From Streptomyces sp. CB02261 (GTDB lineage: Bacteria > Actinomycetota > Actinomycetes > Streptomycetales > Streptomycetaceae), in contig NZ_LIVX01000011.1 in assembly GCF_001905665.1 (NCBI RefSeq), positions 124,001-188,000 on the forward strand: a stretch of DNA of 64,000 nt. The letters run 5' to 3'. Position 1 is the stretch's first letter; each line of letters opens with the position of its first letter. The translations under genes were made by a program, and so were the position numbers. The notes beneath the pieces are model-generated. The model made no database searches. It was given only the letters and a program-made list of their open reading frames with translations, and had not been told where the DNA came from. Positions 55,917 to 64,000 of the stretch are shown piece after piece.

Positions 55917-58241
55917 CTAGAGGAGGACCTCGCACCGGTGGGTGGCGCACGCCGTCCCCGGGGTGATCCGCAGCCGCAGCGTCCGGCCGGTCCCGAGCAC
56001 CTCCACCGAGGGGTCGTGCGAGAGCACCCGGCGGACCGGTCCGTTCCAGACCACTTCGAGCGGCTGCCCGGTGCGGAGCGGTTCGGAGACCCTCAGATCG
56101 AGGACGGAACGGCGGCGCCGGACGAGGACGCTCACCGGCGCGGAGACGGTGAGGGGTCCCACCGTACCGGCCTGCCAGAGGTTCGCGGCGGTCAGTCCGA
56201 GAGACGGGACGGCTATCGCCTGCCGGTCGGCCGTGTTGTCGAGAACGCGCAGCCAGCCGGGGTCGGCGGCGCGGGCCGCGAGGGTACGCCGGGAGGCGCC
56301 CGGCATCAGGAGGTACGCGTACGAGGCGGCGACCGGGTCGGTGCCGTGATCCAGCCAGAGGGTCTGGTAGCGGCGGGTGCGGCGTTCGGTGGAGCTGGTC
56401 GTGTTGATGTCGCTCCAGGCGCCGGTGCGGTCCTCGCGGAGCGTGCGGAGATCTCCGGTGCCCCGCGGGAAGACCCAGCCGCCGTGCCCCTCCAGGTGGG
56501 CCCAGCCCCGGCCGGTGGTGAACGCCTGGGTGCCGCCCTCGCCGAGGAGCCGGTTGTCGACGACCGTCTCGACGGGCACGCCGTCGGTCGCGGTGATCCC
56601 GGCCCCGAGGCAGATGACGGCGTCCGCCGCGCAGAACCAGGACTTGCGGGCCTCCAGGGTGGAGCCGAGGCCCTTCAGATGCTGGCCGACGGCCGCGTAC
56701 TCGCCGTCGGTGGCCCCGCCGACCCAGCGCACCGCCGGCCTGGGCGCCCCCCACTCGCCGCCCGCCCGGTCGGCGAGGCGCCTGGTGGAGACGGTGGTGC
56801 CGGGGAGGCGGTACGGGTCGACGGTGGGCCAGAACCAGTCGGTGTACTGGTCGCCGAGGTCCGGGGTCCACCAGGAGAGCATTCCGGCGCCGGTGTGCCA
56901 GCCGCGCGGGTTCTCGCCGTTGCCGCACTCGTAGAACGAGATCCGGTCCGAGGCCATGGCGATGCCGGCGGCCCACCCCGGTCGGCGGTGCACGGCCCGG
57001 TCCATGGCGGCGAAGAGGCGGTGGCCGGTGGGTTCGGGGGCGGCGGGGACGGGGGCGGCGGCCACGGCGTGCAGCCGGGCGAGGTCGGCGACGCCGAACT
57101 GACGGGCGGACAGGATCGGCGAGACGGTGTCGCGTTCGATCCAGCCCTTCACGCGCGCGTGCCAGCGGTCCCGCTCGGCGGCGGAGGCCCCGCCCGCGAG
57201 GAGGGCGATGGCGGCGATGACGCCCTGGCCGTGGAAGTGGTCGGAGCGCATGATCCGGCGGTCGTCGTTCCTCAGGTACCCGCGGCTGATGGCGCGGCCG
57301 TTGACGCTGTCCATCATCAGGCCGTCGAGGATGAGCGGCGCGTAGGCCTTCTCGACGCTGTCGAGGACGATCTGCCGGTTCGGGTCGGTGACGGCCCAGG
57401 TGGATCCGGCGAGGAGCGAGAAGAGCCGGCCGAGGCCGTCGAGCATGACCTGCCCGTAGGTGCCGGAGTAGGCGACCCAGGTGTGCTGGACGAAGGAGCC
57501 GTCGGCGTAGAGGCCGTCGCCCTCGGTCACGTACGGGAAGACGGGCGAGAGCGCGTCACGGGCGAGGGCGATCTTGGCCGGGTTCGCACCGACGACTCCG
57601 CGCAGGGCGACCGAGCGGCAGAGGTCGACGCGGTTGGCGCCGGTGGAGGTGCCGGTGTACCGCGTGAGCACCGAGTCGGGGACGAAGTGGTCGACGGCGG
57701 CGCACGCGGCGGCGATCCGCTCGGCGCCGAGGTGCGGGTGGAGCGCGGCCACGATGTCCATGAGGAGGCGCGGGCTGCCGATCTGCCACTCCCACCAGTT
57801 GCCGTACCGCGGGGCGCCGGCCCGGTAGACGGTGGCGGAGAGGTGGTCCAGGCCGCGCAGCACGTCGGCGAGGAGGCCCGCGTCGCCGGTGAGGCCGGTG
57901 CCGGGCTGTACGTACGCCTGGGTCATGGTCCACAGGCGGCTGTAGCCCTGGGTGATGCCGGCCGGCGGGTCGAACGGGGCGTCGGGCCAGAGGGAGCCCG
58001 CGGCCGGGGCCATGGCCGAGCGGAAGGCACGCGCGAGCGTGCCCGTCTCGGCGAGGCGTGAGGCGTAGGGCTCGGCCCCGGCGTCGAAGCCGGAGCCGAG
58101 CTGGAGGTCGAGCCAGCGCAGCCGCAGCGTCTCGAACTCGTTCTCCTCCGCCGCATGGGCGGCGGAGGGAAGTCCGAGGGCGGCCGCGGCTGCGGACGCG
58201 GAGATCAGGAAGGAGCGGCGGGACCAGGCGGAGACGGGCAC
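55917..58241 (-). CDS. Secreted polysaccharide lyase family 8 enzyme (hyaluronate/chondroitin/xanthan lyase type)
   Basis: This 774-aa protein has a twin-arginine-type signal (RRSFLISASAAAAALGLPSA) after the start at GTG 58241, behind GGGAGG. The PL8 alpha/alpha-toroid follows, with the aromatic patch NWWEWQIGSPR near 148, Asn in TGANRVDLC near 201 and the catalytic His/Tyr pair in FVQHTWVAYSGTYGQVML near 253-262. Beta-sandwich domains contain FYECGNGENPRGWHTGAGML. The exact substrate cannot be read. It lies 122 bp after a GH101 gene on the same strand, so the two are probably expressed together. Confidence 0.93.
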   Translation of the reverse strand: MPVSAWSRRSFLISASAAAAALGLPSAAHAAEENEFETLRLRWLDLQLGSGFDAGAEPYASRLAETGTLARAFRSAMAPAAGSLWPDAPFDPPAGITQGYSRLWTMTQAYVQPGTGLTGDAGLLADVLRGLDHLSATVYRAGAPRYGNWWEWQIGSPRLLMDIVAALHPHLGAERIAAACAAVDHFVPDSVLTRYTGTSTGANRVDLCRSVALRGVVGANPAKIALARDALSPVFPYVTEGDGLYADGSFVQHTWVAYSGTYGQVMLDGLGRLFSLLAGSTWAVTDPNRQIVLDSVEKAYAPLILDGLMMDSVNGRAISRGYLRNDDRRIMRSDHFHGQGVIAAIALLAGGASAAERDRWHARVKGWIERDTVSPILSARQFGVADLARLHAVAAAPVPAAPEPTGHRLFAAMDRAVHRRPGWAAGIAMASDRISFYECGNGENPRGWHTGAGMLSWWTPDLGDQYTDWFWPTVDPYRLPGTTVSTRRLADRAGGEWGAPRPAVRWVGGATDGEYAAVGQHLKGLGSTLEARKSWFCAADAVICLGAGITATDGVPVETVVDNRLLGEGGTQAFTTGRGWAHLEGHGGWVFPRGTGDLRTLREDRTGAWSDINTTSSTERRTRRYQTLWLDHGTDPVAASYAYLLMPGASRRTLAARAADPGWLRVLDNTADRQAIAVPSLGLTAANLWQAGTVGPLTVSAPVSVLVRRRRSVLDLRVSEPLRTGQPLEVVWNGPVRRVLSHDPSVEVLGTGRTLRLRITPGTACATHRCEVLL

Positions 58242-58363
58242 GGGAGCCTCCCGGGGGAAGTGGTGGAGACCGTTCTGCGCCTGGTGTAGCACCGGTTTTC
58301 GGACGCAATCAATGAGCACGGCACGGACCCGGTGAAAGCGCTTTCCGCCGGGTCCGCGCGCCG

Positions 58364-61300
58364 TCAGCCTCCGCAGCGGAAGCGGGCGTCGCCCCAGTCC
58401 GCGTGGTCGTTGCCGTTGCCGTCGCCGCCGTCGTCGGCCACCAGGTCGACGTAGGAGGCTCCGGTGACGTCCGCGGTGAGCGACCAGGCCGGGTCCGTGG
58501 CCTTGAGGACCGGGGACTTCACCTTCTCGGCACCGTCCGCGAGCACGCTGAACCGGACGCTGCCCCGGGTGGCCTGGACGTCGTCCACACCGACCTGGGC
58601 GGTGAGGGTGGTGCAGCGGCCGCCCAGGTAGTAGCGGACCTTGGCGGGGGCGTGGCTGCCGAGACCCTTGGCGTACGTCACGCCCCCGATCCGCAGCGGG
58701 GAGCCGTCGCCGGTGCCCGTCTCGCCGTTGGAGAGGTCGCGCTCGACGGGCCCCCAGCCGTTGGTGGCCGAGGTCCAGTCCAGGTCGCTGGCCCAGCTGT
58801 CGGCGGTGGGCGGCGGGGGCAGGGTGCGGGCGGTGGTGGCGGCGGTGAGCTTCCGCTCCTCTCCCCCGAGGTCGTACGTGAGGGACGCGCCGAGGGTGTA
58901 CGGCCGGTAGGGCGCGTCGACCGGCGGGGTCACCTGCCAGGTGGCGGTGGCGCTGCCGCCCGCCGCGACCGTGCCCAGGGTGACGGGGGCGGCCGGTTCG
59001 GCGGTCCAGCCCGCCGGGAGGGCGAGGACGGCCCGGGCGCCGGTGACCCCGGCGGTCTCGTCGTTGCCGAAGGTGGCCGTGACCCGGTTCGGGCGGCCGG
59101 GCTCCAGGGTGTCGGGCGCGGTGACGGTGAGCGTGCCGCAGGCGGCGCGCTCGGCGGCCGGGCCGAGGTCGGTGACGGTGAAGCCGTCGAGGACGAAGTC
59201 GGCGCCGTCGGGGGCGTCCCCGCGCTTGCGCAGTCCGGTCCAGGTGTCGCCGCAGCCCGCGGTGACGGTCTCGGAGAAGTGGCCGCTGGTCCTCTGCTGC
59301 CCGAGCGGGGTGCGCCGGGTCTCCACTGAGGTGCCGTCCGCGCGGTCGTAGCCGGTGATCCACTCGTACGCGCCCGCGTGGCTGGACTGGTAGGCGTACT
59401 CCACGCGGTAGCTGTGGCCGTCCTTCATCGGGACGGTCCAGGGCGCGGTGCGGTAGACGAGTCCGCTGTTCTCGTCGTGGGACTTGAGGGATTCGGCGCC
59501 GCCGATGACGTCGTCGATCAGCTTCCCGTTCCAGCCGGCCTGGGTGTACGGGGCGTGGAGCTGGGCGATGTGGGTGCGCGGGTCGGTCGTACCGCCGGAG
59601 TCGCCCTTGAGGAAGGGGCCCCAGCCCTGGTCGACGGCCTCGAAGTCCTCGTACACCAGGGTTCCGGCCTTGGTGGCGGGGGCGTTGGCGACGATCCGCA
59701 CGTCGTCGATCCGGACGGTGGCGGCGCTGCCGCCCGCGGCCTGGATCCTCAGCGGGGTCGTGCCGCCGGCGGGTGCGGTGAAGGTGACCTTGGCGCGCTG
59801 GAAGCGGGTGCCGTGCCAGTCGGAGGCGGCGACCCGGTCCTGGAGCGTGGACCGTTCGACGGTGACGGAACGGCCGCCCGCGGAGAGGGTGGTGGGCCTG
59901 CTCGCGCCCGGCTGCACCTCGATCAGGGCGGAGGCGGTGTACCGGGCGCCGGGGGTGAGGCCGGTGATCCACCGGCCCACGGAGGCGGTGGCGGTGCCGG
60001 AGAGCTTCGCGCTGTTGCGGCCCTGGGCGTCGGTGTCACGGGTGACGGTGCCGGCCTTGGTCCAGCCGGAGAGCCGCGCGTCGTTGAAGCCGGGGTCCTC
60101 GACCGGGGTGCCCTGGCCCCACTGCGGGGCGCGCGGTGCGGGCGCGCGGTCGGGGTGGAGCACGTAGGGCTGGCCGGCGACGGCGTCGAGGGTGATCTTC
60201 CCGTCGACGGGCCGCACGGTCGCGGTCCGCACGCGCCCGTTGTCGGTGAGCTTGTACACGGAGTACGAGCCGGAGCCGGCCGGGACGGCCCAACTGGTCC
60301 TGCCACCGGACTTGTTGTAGTGGTAGAGCTTCTTTCCGCCGTCCCAGGGCAGCAGGTAGTCCTCGCCGTCGAGGACCTTGCGGCCGTGGTCGTAGAAGGT
60401 GCGGCGGCCGTTCTCGACGGTGCCCCGGACCTGGCCGGTGAAGGTGAGGTCGTCACCGTTCCAGCGGGTGATCCGCTGCTGCTGGAGGTACTTGGCGGGG
60501 AGGTTCCGCTGCCAGATGTTGGCGGTGAAGTCGTTCCAGTCGGTCTCGCCGGTCCAGCCCTCGAAGTCGACGAGCGCGGTCTGGCCGAGGACCGGGTGGT
60601 TGTTCCAGATGTCCTTCTCGCCGTTGCGGATGAAGCGGATGATCTGCGAGTTGAGGCCCTTGTTGGTGGCGCCGCCGTAGTCGAGGTCGTTGGCCCAGTG
60701 GGACCAGAGGGAGGACCGCTCGAACTTGTCGGACCACTCGGTGGCGACGTTCCAGCCCTGGGCCCGCACGGCCCGCGCCGTCTCGTCGGCGATCCAGCCG
60801 TGGGTGTAGTAGACGTCGATGTAGAGCGTGGAGAGGTTCCGGTCGGTTTCGTCGCGGAGCTGCTGGAAACGGCGGGCGAGGTCACCGCTGTTGATGTCCC
60901 GGCGCTGGTCGATGTAGTAGCTCTGGTTGAGCCAGTTCCAGCCGGGCCTGGTCTTGTCGACGAGGGTCTCGCTGAAGTTCTTCGCCTCGGGGTACGCCTC
61001 GGTTGCGTTGACGTGGACGCCGAAGTCGGCGCCCCACTTCCCGCCCTCGCGCAGGAGGACGTTGAGATCGGCGAGGCCGCCGGCCCGCTTGTTGTAGTTG
61101 CCGCCGTAGTCGGGGTGGGCGGAGTCGTGGCCCTCGGAGCCGTACCCCTTGAGCAGGGCGAACTGGCCGAGTCCGTCGGTGGAGAGCGAGATCCGCTTGA
61201 CGTCGTCGAGGGTGCGCAGGAAGGGGTGGGTGGCCTGGGAGGCGAAGTTGAACGGGATGTGGGCGACGACCCGGTCGGGGGTCTTCTCGCTGCCGGGGGC

Positions 61301-62221
61301 CTTGATCCCGATCGTCCGGAAGGCGACGGCGCCGTCCTGCCAGTCGGTGGTGCCGTCGGCGTTGGCGTCGGGGGTGACGACGACCTTGGCCCAGGGCAGG
61401 CCGTCGCCGTCGGCGGGCTTCGGCGCGCCCTCGCCGCGGTAGGTCCACTGGCCGGACCAGACGCCGACGCGGGTCTCGGTGCCGTTCGTGCGGGCCTGGT
61501 GCCAGAAGCGGGCGCCGTCGCGTGCGGACGCGCCCGAGGGCTTGTCGTAGCTGGAGTTGGACTCGACGGCGGCGGCGAGCCGGCCGGTGTTGACGAGGGC
61601 GTAGGTCGCGCCCACGGGGGCGGCCTCGGCCGCGGTCGCGTCGGTGATCCGCGCGAAGACGTCGGCGGTGCGGGTGGAGTCCGGGTCGAGCCGGGTGAAG
61701 GCGGTCGCGGCGCCGGGGTCGGAGGATCCGACGGAGACCAGGTCGTGGCCGGGTATGTCGATGGTGCCGACCCGGAAGCCCTCGGTGTCGCGGACCGCGG
61801 TCACCCGGAAGGTGGTGGTCCGCCCCTCGACGCCGAGGCGCGCGTCGATCTCGACGCCGGGCAGTTCGGGGAAGGTGAGGGTGTACGCGGCGGAGGTCGC
61901 GGTCAGGACGGGGGCGCCCTTGGCCTGGACGGCGCGGGCGGTGCCGTTGAGCACGACCCGTGTGACCGGGGCCGTACTGCCGAGGAGGCGGGCGCCGCTG
62001 GCGCGGTCGGTGTACGAGAGGACGCGGGGGAAGTCCTCGGCGACGGCGACGGACAGCTGGGCGGAGGTGATGACCGGGGTGGCGGCCGCGGCGGTCCCGG
62101 CGAGCGGCCCGGGGCCCGCGTCGCTCTCCGCCAGGGCGGGCCCGGCCAGGGCGAACACGGCGGACGAGGCTGCGACGAGCGCGCAGGCGGCACGGATTCT
62201 TCGCGAACGGGAGAGGGGCAT
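58364..62221 (-). CDS. Secreted endo-alpha-N-acetylgalactosaminidase (GH101)
   Basis: This 1285-aa multidomain secreted enzyme has a signal peptide of ~31 residues (ACALVAASSAVFALAGPALA). A beta-sandwich domain precedes the GH101 barrel (~300-600), which has the likely nucleophile Asp in LYIDVYYTHGWIADE (~469) and acid/base Glu in ATEWSDKFERSSLW (~495). Further carbohydrate-binding beta domains and a NEW3-like domain (~1020-1110) follow. The C-terminal NPCBM domain includes GVTYAKGLGSHAPAKVRYYL. GH101 enzymes release core-1 O-glycans from mucin-type glycoproteins (established). Catalytic assignments are by motif similarity. Confidence 0.92.
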   Translation of the reverse strand: MPLSRSRRIRAACALVAASSAVFALAGPALAESDAGPGPLAGTAAAATPVITSAQLSVAVAEDFPRVLSYTDRASGARLLGSTAPVTRVVLNGTARAVQAKGAPVLTATSAAYTLTFPELPGVEIDARLGVEGRTTTFRVTAVRDTEGFRVGTIDIPGHDLVSVGSSDPGAATAFTRLDPDSTRTADVFARITDATAAEAAPVGATYALVNTGRLAAAVESNSSYDKPSGASARDGARFWHQARTNGTETRVGVWSGQWTYRGEGAPKPADGDGLPWAKVVVTPDANADGTTDWQDGAVAFRTIGIKAPGSEKTPDRVVAHIPFNFASQATHPFLRTLDDVKRISLSTDGLGQFALLKGYGSEGHDSAHPDYGGNYNKRAGGLADLNVLLREGGKWGADFGVHVNATEAYPEAKNFSETLVDKTRPGWNWLNQSYYIDQRRDINSGDLARRFQQLRDETDRNLSTLYIDVYYTHGWIADETARAVRAQGWNVATEWSDKFERSSLWSHWANDLDYGGATNKGLNSQIIRFIRNGEKDIWNNHPVLGQTALVDFEGWTGETDWNDFTANIWQRNLPAKYLQQQRITRWNGDDLTFTGQVRGTVENGRRTFYDHGRKVLDGEDYLLPWDGGKKLYHYNKSGGRTSWAVPAGSGSYSVYKLTDNGRVRTATVRPVDGKITLDAVAGQPYVLHPDRAPAPRAPQWGQGTPVEDPGFNDARLSGWTKAGTVTRDTDAQGRNSAKLSGTATASVGRWITGLTPGARYTASALIEVQPGASRPTTLSAGGRSVTVERSTLQDRVAASDWHGTRFQRAKVTFTAPAGGTTPLRIQAAGGSAATVRIDDVRIVANAPATKAGTLVYEDFEAVDQGWGPFLKGDSGGTTDPRTHIAQLHAPYTQAGWNGKLIDDVIGGAESLKSHDENSGLVYRTAPWTVPMKDGHSYRVEYAYQSSHAGAYEWITGYDRADGTSVETRRTPLGQQRTSGHFSETVTAGCGDTWTGLRKRGDAPDGADFVLDGFTVTDLGPAAERAACGTLTVTAPDTLEPGRPNRVTATFGNDETAGVTGARAVLALPAGWTAEPAAPVTLGTVAAGGSATATWQVTPPVDAPYRPYTLGASLTYDLGGEERKLTAATTARTLPPPPTADSWASDLDWTSATNGWGPVERDLSNGETGTGDGSPLRIGGVTYAKGLGSHAPAKVRYYLGGRCTTLTAQVGVDDVQATRGSVRFSVLADGAEKVKSPVLKATDPAWSLTADVTGASYVDLVADDGGDGNGNDHADWGDARFRCGG

Positions 62222-62282
62222 GCGCCTAGTTGGCCCCGCCCCGTCGGCACCGTCAACGAGATCGCGCCGCGCGGGCCCCTCC

Positions 62283-62312
62283 AGTCCAAGAACCCCCTTC
62301 GGTTAGTCCAAG
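62283..62312 (-). promoter_or_regulatory. Direct repeat upstream of the GH101 gene
   Basis: CTTGGACT occurs twice on the minus strand (62305-62312 and 62283-62290), 22 bp apart, or two helical turns, and about 65-90 bp before the GH101 start. This could bind a dimeric activator or repressor. Part of the interval may also act as the end of the preceding gene's terminator. Confidence 0.45.
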
Positions 62313-62349
62313 TGACCACCGGAGGGGGCTTCTCGGGCGCGGTGGGCGG

Positions 62350-62859
62350 TCAGCAGCCGCCGCAGTTGTAGAAGGTCACGTCCCAGTGGTTGCCCTCGTC
62401 GGCGTAGACGTTGCCGGCGCCGGACTTCCACTGCGGGGCTCCGTCACCGCGGACCCCGATGTAGGTGAAGGTGTTCTTGATGTAGTTGCCGAGGCACGTG
62501 TACTTGCTGAAGTCGAGCTTGTAGCCGTTCCAGTGGGAGTACGTACCGCTCGCGTGACCGGTCTCGGTGCCGCCGGTGATGTTGAGGGCGCAGCCGCTGG
62601 CGCTCTTGAGGGTCTGGGCGCCCTGGGCGGTGGCGAGGTTGAGCTGCTCGAAGGACGTGCAGGTGGGGTTGGAGCGGGTGGAGCAGCCGCCGGAGGAGGA
62701 CCAGGTGATTCCGGAGGACCGGAACATCGAGGTCGCGGTGGCGTGGCTGATCTTGGTGACCGCGTGGGCCTCGCCTGCGGCGGTGAGGGCGCCGAAGCCG
62801 GGCGCGAAGAGCGCGCCGAGGACGAGGGCGAGGGCCGTGAGGACGGAGCGGAGCTTCAT
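62350..62859 (-). CDS. Small secreted protein, probable M15/VanX-like zinc peptidase fold
   Basis: This 169-aa protein starts at ATG 62859, 8 nt after GGAGG, with a signal peptide cut near AGEAHA. The mature part has Cys pairs (GGCSTRSNPTCTSFEQL, ASGCALN, and a C-terminal YNCGGC). SHWNGYKLD has H-x6-D, and DEGNHWDV has E-x2-H. These are the zinc-ligand and catalytic spacings of M15 D-Ala-D-Ala peptidases such as VanX (H..D and E..H). The reading is mine; the usual annotation I recall for such streptomycete proteins is hypothetical. It lies beside GH101 and PL8 genes. Confidence 0.7.
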   Translation of the reverse strand: MKLRSVLTALALVLGALFAPGFGALTAAGEAHAVTKISHATATSMFRSSGITWSSSGGCSTRSNPTCTSFEQLNLATAQGAQTLKSASGCALNITGGTETGHASGTYSHWNGYKLDFSKYTCLGNYIKNTFTYIGVRGDGAPQWKSGAGNVYADEGNHWDVTFYNCGGC

Positions 62860-63021
62860 CGGGAGTGCCTCCTGCTGGTGACCGTGACGGGGGGTGGTCC
62901 TGGGGGTGCAGGTGGTTCTGGTGCGCGTCTCGCACCGGGATGATGCCGCAGTTCTACGCGCGTCCGCCAGAGGGCGGGGCGTCCCTCGTGCCACCGCGTG
63001 GGTGAACATCTCCCGGAGATG

Positions 63022-63071
63022 TTGAATGTTGAACGGAATAGGGCTACAGTCATTCTCGTTGAAGCTTCAAC
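63022..63071 (+). promoter_or_regulatory. yceI promoter with MarR-like palindrome
   Basis: TTGAAT (63022-63027), a 17-nt spacer and TACAGT (63045-63050) form a strong promoter. The perfect palindrome GTTGAAGCTTCAAC (63058-63071) spans the expected transcription start, and TGTTGAA is repeated in the -35 region. MarR-family repressors bind such TTGAA/TTCAA sites. No MarR gene is in the window. Confidence 0.75.
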
Positions 63072-63107
63072 AACAGCGCTTCGACCCACACCGACAAGGA
63101 GCACGTC

Positions 63108-63719
63108 ATGGGCATCTTCACCCGCAGGAGCAACGAGTCCGCCGTCGCCGTCGCCACCCTCCCGGTCGACCCGGCCCTGGCTGCCCTGACCGGCGACTAC
63201 ACCATCGACCCCGCGCACAGCAGCATCGGCTTCACCGTCCGTCACGCCATGGTCACCAACGTGCGCGGCACGTTCGCCGAGCACGAGGGCGCGCTGCGGC
63301 TCGACGGCGCGAACCCGGCCGCCTCCTCCGCCTCCATCGACGTCAGGATCGCCTCCATCGACACGGGCATCGCCGACCGCGACGGCCACCTCCGCAGCGG
63401 CGACTTCTTCGACGCCGAGCAGTTCCCGCTGATGAGCTTCCGCTCGACGGAGGCCGAGCAGCTGGGCGGCGACAAGTACCGGATCACCGGCGAACTGACC
63501 ATCAAGGACGTCACCAAGCCGCTCTCCATCGACCTGGAGTTCAACGGCAGCGCCACGGACGTCTACGGCAACGAGCGCGTCGGCTTCGAGGGCTCCGCCG
63601 AGATCCTGCGCTCCGCGTGGGGCCTGACCTGGAACGCGGCCCTGGAGACCGGCGGCGTGATGGTCAGCGACAAGGTCAAGCTGAACTTCGACATCTCCGC
63701 GATCAAGAACGCCGCCTGA
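63108..63719 (+). CDS. YceI-family lipid-binding protein
   Basis: This 203-aa protein starts MGIFTRRSNESAVAVATLPV and has the YceI lipocalin-like domain: DYTIDPAHSSIGFTVRHAMV, VRGTFAEHEGALRLDGANPA, LRSGDFFDAEQFPLMSFRST, GELTIKDVTKPLSIDLEFNG and FDISAIKNAA at the end. YceI proteins bind isoprenoid or amphipathic ligands in a beta-barrel. There is no signal peptide, so it is likely cytoplasmic. AAGGAG lies 6-7 nt before the ATG. Confidence 0.93.
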   Translation: MGIFTRRSNESAVAVATLPVDPALAALTGDYTIDPAHSSIGFTVRHAMVTNVRGTFAEHEGALRLDGANPAASSASIDVRIASIDTGIADRDGHLRSGDFFDAEQFPLMSFRSTEAEQLGGDKYRITGELTIKDVTKPLSIDLEFNGSATDVYGNERVGFEGSAEILRSAWGLTWNAALETGGVMVSDKVKLNFDISAIKNAA

Positions 63720-64000
63720 CACCGGCCTCCTCGCGGGAGCATGGGGCCGCCTGGCTTCCGCCCCTCCTTCCGGGACCCTGGGGCCGCCTGACCCCAGCCC
63801 CCCTTTCGGGACCCGACGCCGTCCGGCCTCGTCCCTCCCCCGGCACACACGAGCGCGCCCGCCCTCCGCAGCAGCAGCGGAAGGCGGGCGCTCGGCGTTC
63901 ACGCGGGCGGCGCGGCCGCCGGCGTTCACGCGGGCGGCGCGGCCGGGGACGGCTGGTCGGCCCCGACCCGGCCCCGACCCGGCCCGGCGCGGTCTCAGCG
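63720..64000. other. Region after yceI at the right edge
   Basis: I see no supported gene. A hairpin of imperfect GC-rich arms (about 63851-63893) probably terminates yceI. A 26-bp unit is then repeated in tandem with 27-bp period (63893-63918 and 63920-63945). The C-terminus of a minus-strand gene entering from the right cannot be excluded. Confidence 0.5.

Noticed and set aside
59378-62371. 997-aa plus-strand ORF opposite GH101
   Set aside because: Antisense shadow; Gly/Val/Asp-rich with no domain, while the minus strand has clear GH101 and NPCBM motifs.

Overview
The window is very GC-rich chromosomal DNA from a Streptomyces, or a very close relative. The evidence is the codon bias (strong G/C at third positions, which creates long antisense shadow ORFs), frequent GTG starts, and signature genes: an NsdA-type regulator beside amtB-glnK-glnD, a HupS-type HU protein with a lysine tail, NdgR, and two conservons (cvnABCD). 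Gene order from glnD to accB-accE matches, from memory, the core segment S. coelicolor SCO5585 down to SCO5535. This is ordinary conserved chromosome until about 55.9 kb, where accessory secreted-enzyme genes begin.

Layout. 0-5 kb: nitrogen assimilation operon amtB-glnK-glnD (minus; glnD runs off the left edge) behind a clear four-box GlnR operator, then nsdA. 5.5-11.5 kb: a stand-alone primase/polymerase-domain protein, ftsY, an NCS1 permease, a luciferase-like oxidoreductase and a GlcP-like sugar transporter with a palindrome at its promoter. 11.7-16.4 kb: smc, a small coiled-coil protein and acylphosphatase. 16.5-27 kb: a CAP-domain secreted protein, an HxlR regulator, mutM, the DUF177-rpmF-rnc operon, a DivIVA-like coiled-coil protein, rsmD-coaD, recG and a FakA/YloV-like protein. 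27-35.5 kb: rpmB, thiL-thiD, a one-domain Lrp-type protein, a DUF3515 lipoprotein, ddl, plsC-gpsA, cofC/fbiD with a small OB-like protein, and hupS. 35.5-42.6 kb: leuC-leuD facing ndgR, a five-gene tRNA-Glu/tRNA-Gln cluster, then an operon of a fumarylacetoacetate hydrolase-like protein, gltX and a HAD hydrolase, and a small repeat protein.

43-53.8 kb holds two tandem conservons (plus strand). Each encodes a membrane sensor-kinase-like CvnA with a long Gln/Pro-rich tail, a roadblock CvnB, a DUF742 CvnC and a Ras-like GTPase CvnD. The two CvnD proteins differ at only 3 of 193 residues, whereas the CvnA proteins are strongly diverged. This mosaic pattern suggests gene conversion. 53.9-55.8 kb: accB-accE (acyl-CoA carboxylase beta and epsilon subunits).

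55.9-62.9 kb is a secreted catabolic island on the minus strand: a polysaccharide lyase family 8 enzyme, a GH101 endo-alpha-N-acetylgalactosaminidase, and a small secreted protein that I read as an M15/VanX-like zinc peptidase. A YceI-family protein follows, behind a textbook -35/-10 promoter with a perfect 14-bp palindrome at the expected transcription start.

I see no phage, plasmid, IS element, CRISPR array or obvious natural-product cluster. The most notable points are the conservon mosaicism, the duplicated-motif small protein divergent from conservon 1, the M15-like reading of the small secreted protein, and several operator-like palindromes.
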